Assembly: GCA_037444845.1 (NCBI GenBank)
Contig: JBBILQ010000064.1
Coordinates: 1 to 14,311, forward strand
Source: JARYMI01 sp037444845
Lineage (GTDB): Bacteria; Acidobacteriota; Aminicenantia; Aminicenantales; UBA8522
Length of the DNA stretch: 14,311 nucleotides
Reading direction: 5' to 3'
Notes under the pieces: generated by a model
Seen by the model: only the letters and a program-made list of their open reading frames with translations
Database searches by the model: none
What the model was told of the DNA's origin: nothing
Shown: positions 1-7,570 of the stretch, piece after piece
How positions within the stretch are numbered: the stretch's first letter is position 1
Layout: every line of letters starts with the position of its first letter
Translations under genes and position numbers: made by a program

Positions 1-437
1 CCTGTGATTAATTGAGCCGCCTTAGCCGCTTTATACTCAGGCCTGGCTTGAGACACAACCCCCGTGGCCTTCTGCACTTCCAGGTTCCGTCCAGTGGAGC
101 GAGTTGCGCTGCTGCCTGCCAGCCAGCCCCATTCTTCAGTAAAATCCTGAGCTATGGCGGATATTCCTTTGTCAAGCGGGGATAAGCTGAAACGATAATT
201 CTTTGTTTCCAGAAGGACGGGCGGTTTGATTGGGAGTCCCGAAAAGTATTCATAGACACGTGATAAGGTCACGTGATGGAAGTAAGTCGCCAGGTAATCT
301 GCAGGGAGGATTACTTGTTTTTCGCCGCGAAGATTGATCACCCGGAAATATTCTCTGGCCACCCGTTTCTCCACGAGTTTTCCGGAAGAATCGGTATATT
401 CACTCAAATTGCCGCTTTCTATAAGACGCTTGCCCAT
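1..437 (-). CDS. Uncharacterised protein, partial (runs off left edge)
   Basis: Reading the minus strand from an ATG at 437 gives 145 codons without a stop up to base 3, so the gene continues past the window edge. The reading frame is also open upstream of the ATG back to a TGA at 485, adding about 15 codons that look protein-like, and the ATG has no clear Shine-Dalgarno site. The true start may therefore lie further up in a broken frame, or the gene may be 5' truncated. The product is mixed and soluble-looking, with a charged, aromatic-rich stretch (VAREYFRVINLRGEKQVILP, about residues 24-43) and a basic, alanine-rich tail. I recognise no family and see no signal peptide or membrane segment. 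Being coding is inferred from the length of the open frame and ordinary codon choice; the function is unknown. Confidence 0.6.
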   Translation of the reverse strand, partial: MGKRLIESGNLSEYTDSSGKLVEKRVAREYFRVINLRGEKQVILPADYLATYFHHVTLSRVYEYFSGLPIKPPVLLETKNYRFSLSPLDKGISAIAQDFTEEWGWLAGSSATRSTGRNLEVQKATGVVSQARPEYKAAKAAQLIT

Positions 438-591
438 GAGGGCGACATCGGTTTGGACAGCGGGTGAATTAAAACCAATCTCTCAGAGCCTAAGATTTCC
501 AGATCTAAATACAAATTACCTAAAGCAAGATGACTTCACTACTGGCCAGCATTACTCCTCTCGATACCATGAGCTATTTTCAACCAATTTC

Positions 592-600
592 TGCTATAAT
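592..600 (+). promoter_or_regulatory. Extended -10 promoter for the polyferredoxin gene
   Basis: TGCTATAAT is a perfect -10 hexamer with the TGn extension. No good -35 is visible at the right distance, which is normal for extended -10 promoters. It would start transcription about 50 bases before the ATG at 656. Confidence 0.45.
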
Positions 601-655
601 TTCTCCTTGAATTTTGGCATAATTGTTGGCTCGAATTATCTTTAATGAGGTTAAT

Positions 656-1774
656 ATGGACCAGAAAAAGATCTGGTTGTTCTATTTTATTATTATCATT
701 GTGATTATCAGTAGCTTGCCTGCTTTTAGCCTGGTGCAGGGGCAGCAACAAGACCGCCTGCCATCTGAACAAACTGAAGGAAGCTTCAAAGAAGAATCAG
801 GTCAGGGAAAAGCTATTCAAACTAGAATAGGCTCGGGCACGAACGAGGGTTATGGACAGGGCTTAAGACAGCGTCGAGGACAGGAACAAATTGCCGCTCA
901 CCCGCCGGCCCCTACCCAGAATTTCTTCCGCTTTCTCTTCTCTCCCAAACTGATCACCATGCTCGTGATTGGCCTGGTAGCTCTGGCACTCTTGCTGACT
1001 GGAAAGATGGACAACAGGACCAGAATCTTCTTTCTGGTAGTTGCGACCTTTCTTTACGGAGTGTCGGCCAACCTCGGTCTGAAGCTCTTTTCAGGTTTTT
1101 CTATGCATCCTTCCCCCATTTGCGCTTTCACCAAACCGATTCTTTACGGTATGAGAGCTCCGATGCTGGCCACGCTGGCTATTATACTCGTTCTAAGCAT
1201 AATTGGGCCGAAGCTTTTCTGCAGCTATGTTTGCCCGGTTGGGTCTATCCAGGAATTGATCGCCATGCTGCCCGATAAGCTAAAAATAAAGCGATGGAAA
1301 CCTCAGTTCCGGCTCAGCCAGACGGCTCGGGTAATGATTTTTCTGGTTTTCGTCGCTCTCAGCTGGACAGCCGTTATCCATACCACCGTTCAAGGTCAGC
1401 TCAGGGCTCAGTCAATCTACGATTACATTAACGCCTTTGAAGGCTTCAAATGGAGTCTGCAACCGACGCTCCTTGATAATCTATTCCATTTCCTCCCGCT
1501 CCTCCTTACGCTGGCTTTTGCTTTTTTGACTTACCGTCCGTATTGCTATTTTGTCTGCCCCGTTGGACTGTTCACCAACATCATTGAGCAGATAAGCATT
1601 TTTCGGGTAGTCAAGAAAAAAGATAGCTGCAGCAATTGTAATTTATGCGCCGCCAAAGCCCCCTGCCCCGCTGTGGCTGAGATACTCAAAGATGCTGTTC
1701 TAGTCCCTGATTGTTTTTCCTGCACTGTCTGCACAAGAAGCTGTAAACAAAATCTTTTGAAATTCGGCCTGTAA
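656..1774 (+). CDS. Membrane-bound 4Fe-4S polyferredoxin (NapH/YccM-like)
   Basis: A 372-residue inner-membrane iron-sulfur protein, probably passing electrons between the quinone pool or a soluble donor and a periplasmic or membrane partner. It has an N-terminal hydrophobic segment (residues 7-27), then a polar Q/E/G-rich linker (29-88), then about five membrane segments near 97-115, 124-140, 170-187, 226-243 and 279-296. Two paired motifs, CSYVCPVG (189-196) and CYFVCPVG (297-304), are the CxxxCP signature of the NapH/NosR/CcoG group. They are followed by two ferredoxin-type sets: Cys325, 328, 331 and 337, and Cys353, 356, 359 and 363. The start at 656 is chosen over an in-frame TTG at 623 because TGAGG lies just upstream and the protein then begins with its hydrophobic anchor. 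The gene stands alone, so no partner reductase can be named. The family is firm; the specific pathway is not. Confidence 0.85.
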   Translation: MDQKKIWLFYFIIIIVIISSLPAFSLVQGQQQDRLPSEQTEGSFKEESGQGKAIQTRIGSGTNEGYGQGLRQRRGQEQIAAHPPAPTQNFFRFLFSPKLITMLVIGLVALALLLTGKMDNRTRIFFLVVATFLYGVSANLGLKLFSGFSMHPSPICAFTKPILYGMRAPMLATLAIILVLSIIGPKLFCSYVCPVGSIQELIAMLPDKLKIKRWKPQFRLSQTARVMIFLVFVALSWTAVIHTTVQGQLRAQSIYDYINAFEGFKWSLQPTLLDNLFHFLPLLLTLAFAFLTYRPYCYFVCPVGLFTNIIEQISIFRVVKKKDSCSNCNLCAAKAPCPAVAEILKDAVLVPDCFSCTVCTRSCKQNLLKFGL

Positions 1775-2119
1775 AGGGGGGCTAACGCGTATCCTGATTT
1801 TCTCAGGTAAAAAATGAAAATCGGAGACAGGGCAGAATGTCCCCTAAAACGGGGAACAAAATACTCATTCACCAATTTTTCATGATCCTTAATGCTGGCT
1901 GCGGGTTTGCCGCCTGACGGGCTGCACAATCTTTCGCTCGCTGTACGTACTCTACCTGTAAAAATATCAAAAAATTTATGCTTGAAACCTGTGGGCTTGA
2001 GCCCGGATTTGAAAGCACGGCGGTGCCGTTTTTAAATTTCCTGTAGCTGTCTGATGAATTGTCAGAGAATGAACGTGAATGAAAAAAGACACGAGAAAAT
2101 GTTTCCGTATTTTCTTATC
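1775..2119. other. Gene-free stretch between convergent genes
   Basis: No credible gene is seen in these 345 bases. They separate the 3' ends of the polyferredoxin gene and the HAAS gene. They hold short hairpins: CCTGA/TCAGG near 1793-1807, TCCCC/GGGGA at 1840-1855, GGGCT/AGCCC at 1993-2004, and the terminator candidate listed separately. Confidence 0.6.
2017..2033 (+). terminator. Candidate intrinsic terminator
   Basis: ACGGC-GGT-GCCGT hairpin directly followed by a T run. It lies about 240 bases after the polyferredoxin stop, and a second short hairpin (GGGCT/AGCCC) stands just before it. The stem is short, so strength is uncertain. Confidence 0.4.
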
Positions 2120-3091
2120 TCATCTGACCAGTTTTTTGCGGCTGAGGACGACTAGGTTTTTTATAAGCTCCACTGCCGTCACCGCGGCGATGAACAGAAG
2201 CAGGGTGGTCAGACCCACCTTGATTTTGGGCAGCAGCCAATCTGGAATCTTGATGGCAAAAAGATTGTCAAACGGCTGACGCAGCAGCAACCCGATCAGA
2301 ACCAGAGATACGCCCTTTGAAACAACATCAACCCACCGGGATGAGGTGAATAGCTTTATGAGTAGACTGATGGTGGTGGCGGCGAGCATGGCTATGATAA
2401 TAAGAGATATTCTGCGGCCTGGCTCGGGCAGGAAGATGGGTCGCGCTTCCACCGGCTTAAAATTTATTATGTTGACAAAAGATATGTTCTGAAACCTGAC
2501 GTATAACCAGACGGCAAACCCGGTCAGAGCCAGCATGACAGTCATTCCAATCAGGAGGCCAATCTGCCTGAACAGAGTCGTTCCTGCCGGGGGCTTTATT
2601 TCCTCAAGGTCAACCGCAAACTTGGGCCAGGGAAGTTTGATGTCCTTTCCGCTCTGGGTGATGAGGTAAAGCACCAGGGCCACGATTCCCAGGTCAGTCA
2701 GGAAACCAGTCGGCAGATACAGGATGGCCTCGGCCAAACCCAGGCTGGGTAAATATAAAAAGGGGAATACAACAAAGCTTTCTTTGAAGATGACCGCTGC
2801 CACGATAAAAAGAAAATGGATCGAGAAGAGAAGTCCTGTATACCGGAAGAGGAACCGCCTGTAGGCCGGAGCGATTATCGGTCTGTCCTCCAGGTATTTC
2901 TCCGCTACCCGGCGGGCAGGGCCGTAAGCGGCTATGACTTTTTCCAGGGTTTCTTCGGTCACCTCGCCGAATTCCCGCTCGGTTTTTTCCAGGATGTGGC
3001 TTCTTATCTCGGCCAGAATTTCTTCGCGCTCTTTACGGCCGGAAAGAAAATGGCTTATTTCTTCAAGATAAGTACCAAGCTTTTCATACAT
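2120..3091 (-). CDS. HAAS/permease-prefix domain membrane protein, PadR partner
   Basis: A 323-residue membrane protein. Residues 1-70 are a soluble helical HAAS-type domain (starting MYEKLGTYLEEISHFLSGRK and including an EIRSHILEK stretch and YGPARRVAEKYL), the domain usually encoded next to PadR regulators. About six membrane segments follow near 81-102, 125-145, 175-197, 228-246, 256-270 and 290-310. The start is supported by AAAGGAG seven bases before the ATG. It overlaps the end of the padR-like gene by eight bases (ATGTATGA), so the two are translationally coupled. In this family the membrane partner is thought to work with, or be controlled by, the PadR protein in envelope or stress responses; the precise role is not established. 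The HAAS call is from sequence pattern and context; the function is inference. Confidence 0.75.
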   Translation of the reverse strand: MYEKLGTYLEEISHFLSGRKEREEILAEIRSHILEKTEREFGEVTEETLEKVIAAYGPARRVAEKYLEDRPIIAPAYRRFLFRYTGLLFSIHFLFIVAAVIFKESFVVFPFLYLPSLGLAEAILYLPTGFLTDLGIVALVLYLITQSGKDIKLPWPKFAVDLEEIKPPAGTTLFRQIGLLIGMTVMLALTGFAVWLYVRFQNISFVNIINFKPVEARPIFLPEPGRRISLIIIAMLAATTISLLIKLFTSSRWVDVVSKGVSLVLIGLLLRQPFDNLFAIKIPDWLLPKIKVGLTTLLLFIAAVTAVELIKNLVVLSRKKLVR

Positions 3092-3422
3092 GGCTTTTCT
3101 CCTTTAGGATGCGATTCAGAATTTGGTCCTGCTTTCTCCAGATTCCGAGAAGTTGGTCGCGGAGCTTCCGGCCCGCGGCGGTGATAACGTAAAATTTGCG
3201 AGGCCGGTCTTCGCTGAGGTCCCATCTGCTTTTGACCCAGCCGTTTTTTTCCAGGCGGCGCAGCAGGGGATAGAGGGTGTTTTCCTCAACCTCGTAGCCG
3301 AGGTCGTGGATGGTCCGGACCATTGAGTAGCCATACATTTCTTCTTCGAGCAGGGCCAGCACCAGGATTTGTAAAAATCCCCTGTTCATCTCGGTTTCAT
3401 AATTGCCGATTTCGGTACCCAT
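3084..3422 (-). CDS. PadR family transcriptional regulator
   Basis: A 112-residue winged-helix repressor of the PadR family. The wing-helix core is plain: MYGYSM at 29-34 (helix 2), ENTLYPLLRRLEKNGWV at 47-63 (recognition helix with the family hallmark TLYPLLRRLE) and RPRKFYVIT at 73-81 (wing), followed by a C-terminal dimerisation helix. The ATG has GGAG eight bases upstream. It is the first gene of a two-gene operon with the HAAS membrane protein. The promoter in front of it is overlapped by an imperfect palindrome, which fits autoregulation as known for PadR proteins. The effector is unknown. Family confidence is high. Confidence 0.92.
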   Translation of the reverse strand: MGTEIGNYETEMNRGFLQILVLALLEEEMYGYSMVRTIHDLGYEVEENTLYPLLRRLEKNGWVKSRWDLSEDRPRKFYVITAAGRKLRDQLLGIWRKQDQILNRILKEKSHV

Positions 3423-3468
3423 CGCCGGGTCTCCTTTGCTTCAAGCTCAGCATATTGTTTATCATCTT

Positions 3469-3489
3469 ATACTATATGCCATACAATAT
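3469..3489. promoter_or_regulatory. Candidate PadR operator (imperfect palindrome)
   Basis: A 21-base sequence beginning ATACTATATG and ending CATACAATAT is an inverted repeat with only four asymmetric pairs besides the centre. It covers the -10 region of the padR promoter, the expected position for an autorepressor site. Binding is inferred, not shown. Confidence 0.5.
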
Positions 3490-3511
3490 ACTAATAAACA
3501 CACCATGTCAA
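3483..3511 (-). promoter_or_regulatory. Sigma70-like promoter of the padR-HAAS operon
   Basis: On the minus strand a perfect -35 TTGACA (3511-3506) is followed by a 17-base spacer and -10 TATTGT (3488-3483). It lies about 60 bases before the padR start. Confidence 0.7.
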
Positions 3512-3560
3512 GCTTTTTTATTATAAAGGAGACACCAATAGAGGTTCCTTGAACTGGTGC

Positions 3561-3590
3561 TTGACACTAACAAAATCTATGTTTTACCAT
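3561..3590 (+). promoter_or_regulatory. Candidate promoter for the CARDB-repeat gene
   Basis: TTGACA at 3561, an 18-base spacer, then TACCAT at 3585. The -35 is perfect and the -10 is weak. It points toward the gene starting near 3692 and would be divergent to the padR promoter. Confidence 0.4.
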
Positions 3591-3691
3591 TGCTATCGCC
3601 TGGGTAAAGAGAGGGCCTTGATCAAAAATTTATCCATCCGGCCACGATCATCGCAATTCTAACCGGCAAAATAATCGCTGTAATTTTGGCC

Positions 3692-4897
3692 ATGGTCCCA
3701 GCAAAGGAGAATAAAATTAAAACCGGAGTTGAGAGAATTATTTTGACGGTTGTCCTGATTATATTTGTTTTTCTCCCCGGACTACCTCAAGTCCCCGTGC
3801 AGAGAAAGATTCTGCCGCTGCGGACCGTTGACCTCATTGACGCTCCCCAGATCAAAGAATTTAAGATCACTCCAGTGGCCATTGTTAAGGGAAATAATGT
3901 GGTAATCCGCTGGCGGGTGGAACCGGGGAGAGGAGGTACAGCCATAAAGAGCCTGGCTATATCAAAACTTGATGGCTCAGGGCCGGCCGTCAATCTAGTC
4001 AGTTCTGACCTGAGCGGAGAATTCAATCTTTCTATCCCGGCAACTTCGCCAGAGGGCACTTCAATTTATGGCCTCACTGCTGTTAATGAATTGTACCAAA
4101 CCAGCATGGCCATAGCGCCTATCCGGATTACTGGCCCGCCGGATCTAATCGTTGAGGAGATTCAGTCCTCGGGACAATCGGTAGCCTTCAGCCTTAAGAA
4201 CAAAGGCTCTGGAGATTTTCGTGGCCGACTAACTTTGAGGGTCTCAGTAAATGAAAATCCAGGGTCAATTTATATAGATAGTTATAGTATTCGCGAGCTT
4301 ACAAAAACAGCCGACGGTGTCTACGAAGCTCGCGATATGGCCATTGCAGCCGGGAATACCAGGAGCTTTAGCCTGCTGGATCCTGAAACTGGCCAACCAG
4401 GGTGGTATACAGGCACTTACAGGATTTCTGTCAGAGCTGAATCGGACAATCCAGCTGAGCCGGCTGCGAATAACGAGAAGCGTGTCACCTTAAACCACAC
4501 CGGTCTGCGCCGGGGAAGACCTGAATTAGACCTGTATTTCCTCGGGGATTTGACTGTTTTGAATTATGATGCTTTAGCTTATGCCAACCTGCAAGGTATT
4601 AGGTTTACGGTTATGAACACAGGTCCAGCCACCGCGGCCAATGTAGAGTGGGAAGCCCGGATATTTGAGAGAGAACAACTTTTGCGCAGGGAGAGCGGCT
4701 GGCGTCTAAAGAGCGGGACGATTTCAAGTCTGGCGCCAGGAAGCACCGAGGTGACTTTTGATTTTTTAAAGCCCGATCTGGCCGGCCGAGCCTTATTGTT
4801 AAAGGTTATCATAGACCCAAAGGACAAGATTCTTGAGTCTGATGAGGCCAACAACCAAAAGGAAATTGCAATCAGAATTCCAGACCGGATGTTATGA
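3692..4897 (+). CDS. Exported protein with Ig-like and two CARDB-type domains
   Basis: A roughly 401-residue protein predicted to be exported or anchored at the cell surface. Residues 14-30 (ERIILTVVLIIFVFLPG) form a signal peptide or N-terminal anchor. Residues 52-148 look like an Ig-like beta domain. Residues 149-262 and 272-397 are two CARDB-type repeats: each starts with a PDLIV or PELDLYF strand, has a ...VNTG or LKNKGSG turn, and ends in the characteristic ESDN...ANNEK or ESDEANNQK motif. CARDB domains are adhesion or bacterial surface modules. The start is uncertain: ATG at 3692 has no good ribosome site, and the frame stays open upstream through a hydrophobic stretch with only a TTG at 3686 as alternative. 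The gene is single, and an IS630 element sits 19 bases after its stop. The ligand is unknown. Confidence 0.8.
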   Translation: MVPAKENKIKTGVERIILTVVLIIFVFLPGLPQVPVQRKILPLRTVDLIDAPQIKEFKITPVAIVKGNNVVIRWRVEPGRGGTAIKSLAISKLDGSGPAVNLVSSDLSGEFNLSIPATSPEGTSIYGLTAVNELYQTSMAIAPIRITGPPDLIVEEIQSSGQSVAFSLKNKGSGDFRGRLTLRVSVNENPGSIYIDSYSIRELTKTADGVYEARDMAIAAGNTRSFSLLDPETGQPGWYTGTYRISVRAESDNPAEPAANNEKRVTLNHTGLRRGRPELDLYFLGDLTVLNYDALAYANLQGIRFTVMNTGPATAANVEWEARIFEREQLLRRESGWRLKSGTISSLAPGSTEVTFDFLKPDLAGRALLLKVIIDPKDKILESDEANNQKEIAIRIPDRML

Positions 4898-4916
4898 TTT
4901 TAGGAGTTAATTGAAT

Positions 4917-4945
4917 TATACATAGCGTCTTAAATGATTGCGCAT
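4917..4945 (+). repeat. IS630 left inverted repeat with TA
   Basis: Begins TATACATAGCGTCTTAAAT and ends ATTGCGCAT. It matches the reverse complement of 5984-6012 at 27 of 29 positions. Confidence 0.9.
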
Positions 4946-5941
4946 AATTGATGGAGTGTAAGATTGGGTTTACGCCAAAGCCGAAATCGGACGAAGACCG
5001 CGTCCATCAATTCCTCCAGTTCAGGAAAGTATCGATTGTGTGTACAGAGACGCCGCGTCAACTTCCAAACCCGTTCGATTGGGTTGAGATCGGGACTGTA
5101 GGGAGGAAGGAAATCGAGCTGCAAACGAAAACGATGTTGAGAAAGCCAGTGGTGAAGAATCCGCGCATGATGGTGCCGGGCGTTATCGACAACCACGATC
5201 ATCTTTCGACCCGAGCGGGCATGGCGAATGAGGGCTCCCAAGAAAGCTTGGAATGTCTCGGCGTTAAACGTCTTGGCCGGGCAGGCTGCCCCGAACACGG
5301 CCACCGACTTGTGGGTCGGTGCATGATAAAGGACGGGATCGGTATTTTCCGGGGGGACCCACATGACACACCGGGAGCCATGCTGCTGAAAATGGCATTC
5401 ATCGGCAAACCACAGATCAATGTCCTCTCTTCGGGCCAGTCTTCGGAGTTTTTTTATATGCGGCCTTGGCCTCAGGATCGGCTTGGGCAATCAGGGACCG
5501 GGGTTTTCTCCGTCGGAATCCCAACTGATGGAACAAGCGCTGGCACTGACGGACGCCCATGTCGATCTGATAGCGGGTTTTCAGGTGATGGCTCAGAAGT
5601 TTTCCGTCCCAGAGGGTCTGGGGATAGCCCAAGAGTCGCGGCTCGCGTCGGATATCTTGACCGACGACTTGAAGGTCGCTTTCGCTTAGAGCCGGTGGCC
5701 TTCCGGTTCTTTCCCCTTCCTGGAGCCCGGCGAAGCCATGGTCTTGGAAACGATGGATCCAGTATTGGACCGTCCGAGGGCTCTGCCCCAGAAGGATCGC
5801 AATGTCATAGGAGCTCATACCGGAACAGGCGAGAAGCACACCGTGGAGCCGATGATCATAACGGGATTCCTCGGATCGCTGGATCTCGTTTTGGATGGCG
5901 AGTCTCATGATATCTGCGTCCGTAATTTCCAAGCGCCGCAT
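4930..5941 (-). pseudogene. IS630-family transposase, frame changed at an A7 run
   Basis: DDE transposase of the IS630/Tc1-mariner group, encoded in two overlapping frames. The upstream frame (5941-5417) holds the helix-turn-helix part, with LGQSPRTVQYWIHRFQDHGF and the linker TGRPPAL. The downstream frame (5490-4930) holds the catalytic core: WFADECHFQQ (first D), VVVDNARHH (second D) and LNPIERVWKLTR (E). They meet at seven A on the minus strand (5455-5449). Removing one A makes the protein continuous through AAYKKLRRLARRED. So this is either a one-base insertion that kills the gene, or a slippery run where RNA polymerase or the ribosome restores the frame, as reported for some insertion sequences. 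All three catalytic residues are intact, which favours recoding or a recent change. The stop codon lies inside the left inverted repeat. Confidence 0.85.
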
Positions 5942-5983
5942 GACGGCCTCCTTTCGGAGTCCATCATATCATAAATTACTATA

Positions 5984-6012
5984 ATGCGCAATTATTTATG
6001 ACGCTATGTATA
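5984..6012 (-). repeat. IS630 right inverted repeat with TA
   Basis: Read on the minus strand it begins TATACATAGCGTCATAAAT and ends ATTGCGCAT, the mate of 4917-4945. Confidence 0.9.
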
Positions 6013-6035
6013 AATTTTGCCTAAGCTCTTTTCCT

Positions 6036-7061
6036 TCATGACAGAATCTCTCTTATCTCTTCCAGAATTTCATCCAGGGGAGCCACATCTTCGAACCATT
6101 CCTTTTCTGTAATCTCATTGGTGCAGGCACAATAAACCTGCGAAATCAACGATTTCAACCGAGGGGGCAGCGGCTCCGGGGTTAACCTGCATATCTCTTT
6201 CCAGCGCTGTCTGTCCTGTTTCTTTGCTTCTTCTATAGCCTGATACCATTCCGTGTTGCGGTAGTATATCCGCGCGATTTCTTTGCTCACGGGCAGTCCG
6301 TCGAAGGTAAAACGGCATTCATCCAGCGTGCCCACGACATCGACAAGCATCAAACGGCGATTCGGGTCAAAGCCGACTTCGATCTTTCCGTCTTCGTTGA
6401 CAAGTCCTATCTTTGAAAATTCTGCGGTGATAAGATCATTGACTGTCTGGGTGACATTTTTCAATTCAATGATTTCCTCATCGCTTAGGCCTGAGATCTG
6501 TTGGGCCTCAGCCCAAGTTAAATACCTGTCCGTTATCTCCAGCTTGGTGGAGACATCCAGGATTGGTGGTGTCAATCTCTGGCCGGGACGGGGCTCCTTA
6601 TCCAGCCCCAAATCCTGCGGCCTTATCTCTCCATCTTTCAGGCGCCTGAAAACACTGCTTCCGGGTGGCAAATAATTTCTGTAAATCACTTCAAGGGGAA
6701 TTAAAAAATTACCCCTTTCCCTTCGGAATACGGAATAATCGTATTGCTCGCCCTTAAGGTCAGGCCTTATAACGCGCAGCAGTTTTACTTCCATTGTGCC
6801 TGCAGGCTTAGTAATATCAGACAGCTTCTTAACCCTCCCTTCTTCCAGAAGCCCAAGGTAGTGGGTCGAAATAGCTCTTTCTTCAAGTTTTTCAAAAAAA
6901 TAAGCCCCAAGGAGCGAAATGGCCTCTCCTTTAAAAGGGATATGATCGGGCATTTCTCCCCAGTCAAACACGGAGTATCGATTTGAGAAGAGGAACCTTG
7001 CCTGCCCGGGGTTTTCATCAGTTGCCTCTTTCAAAATTTGAAGGTCTTTGACACTACCCAT
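6036..7061 (-). CDS. purC: Phosphoribosylaminoimidazole-succinocarboxamide (SAICAR) synthase
   Basis: Joins CAIR and aspartate using ATP to give SAICAR, the eighth step of purine synthesis, in the cytoplasm. At 341 residues it is longer than the usual 235-260. Visible motifs are NRYSVFDWGEMPD at 27-39 (the DRxSAFD region), FLIPLEVIYRNYLPPGSS at 119-136 (SAICAR synthetase signature 1), STKLEITDRYL at 171-181, DGKIEVG at 224-230 (signature 2, DxKxExG) and DVVGTLDECRF at 241-251 (DExxTPDSSRF equivalent). The usual N-terminal GKxKDxY loop is not obvious, so this is a divergent, extended branch. AGGAGG lies six bases before the ATG. It overlaps the end of purE by eight bases, so the two steps are translationally coupled. 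The function call is firm; subtype features are from motif reading. Confidence 0.88.
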   Translation of the reverse strand: MGSVKDLQILKEATDENPGQARFLFSNRYSVFDWGEMPDHIPFKGEAISLLGAYFFEKLEERAISTHYLGLLEEGRVKKLSDITKPAGTMEVKLLRVIRPDLKGEQYDYSVFRRERGNFLIPLEVIYRNYLPPGSSVFRRLKDGEIRPQDLGLDKEPRPGQRLTPPILDVSTKLEITDRYLTWAEAQQISGLSDEEIIELKNVTQTVNDLITAEFSKIGLVNEDGKIEVGFDPNRRLMLVDVVGTLDECRFTFDGLPVSKEIARIYYRNTEWYQAIEEAKKQDRQRWKEICRLTPEPLPPRLKSLISQVYCACTNEITEKEWFEDVAPLDEILEEIREILS

Positions 7062-7527
7062 GGCTAACCTCCTGATCGTCTTTTTTTAAGGATTCTTTCA
7101 CTTCGCCTTGATATGTTTTGATTTTTTCTTGAATGTGCGGATCACTCAAACCCAAAATCTTTGCCGCCTCCAGTGTGGCATTCTCCGGCTCCAGCACCAC
7201 CATCGGGGCTACAGCAGAGGGCATTCTGAGGCTTGAATAAATATCAGCGCCTCCAAACTTATCGCTATAGGGAGGGCAGGCGATAACCGGGCAGTATGTC
7301 TGAGCATCTGTGAATCCGCTCAACGCGTTGCTTCTGCCGGCCACGGTGATAAACACAACACCCTCCTGTTCATACTCTTTTATTAAATCGTAGCACCGAA
7401 ACGGCACCTTATGTGCCGAAGCGACCCTGAGCACGCTTTCAATTCCAAATCTATCCAATTCCTTGGCAATTTGTTTAGACCAGCCTAAATCGCTTTTTGA
7501 ACCCATGATGATGACAACTTTACTCAA
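7054..7527 (-). CDS. purE: Class II AIR carboxylase (CO2-using PurE)
   Basis: Carboxylates aminoimidazole ribotide to CAIR, just before PurC. Motifs are MGSKSDL at 8-14, ASAHK at 36-40, VAGRSNALSG at 62-71, CPP at 84-86, SSLRMPS at 98-104 and a NATLEAAKILGL helix at 116-127. Class I bacterial PurE carries SAHRTP and a GGAAHLPG loop. Here SAHK, AGRSN and SSLRxPS match the carboxylase half of animal PAICS, that is class II PurE, which uses CO2 directly and needs no PurK. No purK is in the window. Start choice: an ATG at 7533 has GGAGG only one base upstream, whereas the in-frame TTG at 7527 has it seven bases upstream, so TTG is preferred. It lies 37-43 bases after the winged-helix gene and overlaps purC. 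Family is firm; class II assignment is strong. Confidence 0.88.
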   Translation of the reverse strand: MSKVVIIMGSKSDLGWSKQIAKELDRFGIESVLRVASAHKVPFRCYDLIKEYEQEGVVFITVAGRSNALSGFTDAQTYCPVIACPPYSDKFGGADIYSSLRMPSAVAPMVVLEPENATLEAAKILGLSDPHIQEKIKTYQGEVKESLKKDDQEVSHG

Positions 7528-7570
7528 TTTCATTCCTCCTTAATGTATCGATTCCTCAAGCTGCTCCCTG

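Larger units (their letters stand above)
4917..6012 (-). mobile_element. IS630-family insertion sequence
   Basis: A complete element of 1,092 bases (4919-6010) plus the flanking TA dinucleotides that mark the IS630/Tc1 target duplication. The ends are 29-base inverted repeats with two mismatches when TA is counted (outer part TATACATAGCGTC on both). The transposase fills nearly the whole length on the minus strand. It is inserted in the intergenic space between the 3' ends of the CARDB gene and purC, so it breaks no gene. Confidence 0.9.

Noticed and set aside
266..276. Two CACGTG palindromes near 258-277 as an operator
   Set aside because: They lie inside the partial coding frame at the left edge and code for ordinary residues there; no promoter is next to them.
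1546..1929. 127-codon minus-strand frame across the polyferredoxin 3' end
   Set aside because: Overlaps the cysteine-motif coding region in antisense and continues into a gene-free stretch; no recognisable protein.
2120..3091. HAAS protein as an ABC permease
   Set aside because: Only the N-terminal prefix-type domain is shared with some permeases; there are no FtsX/MacB core motifs and no ATPase gene nearby.
4948..5910. 320-codon plus-strand open frame
   Set aside because: It is antisense to the IS630 transposase, whose motifs and inverted repeats are clear; the translation has no family likeness and no ribosome site.
7054..7527. PurE as a second LarB or a class I N5-CAIR mutase
   Set aside because: It lacks the LarB N-terminal domain and the SCAPG cysteine motif, and lacks the class I SAHRTP and GGAAHLPG motifs.
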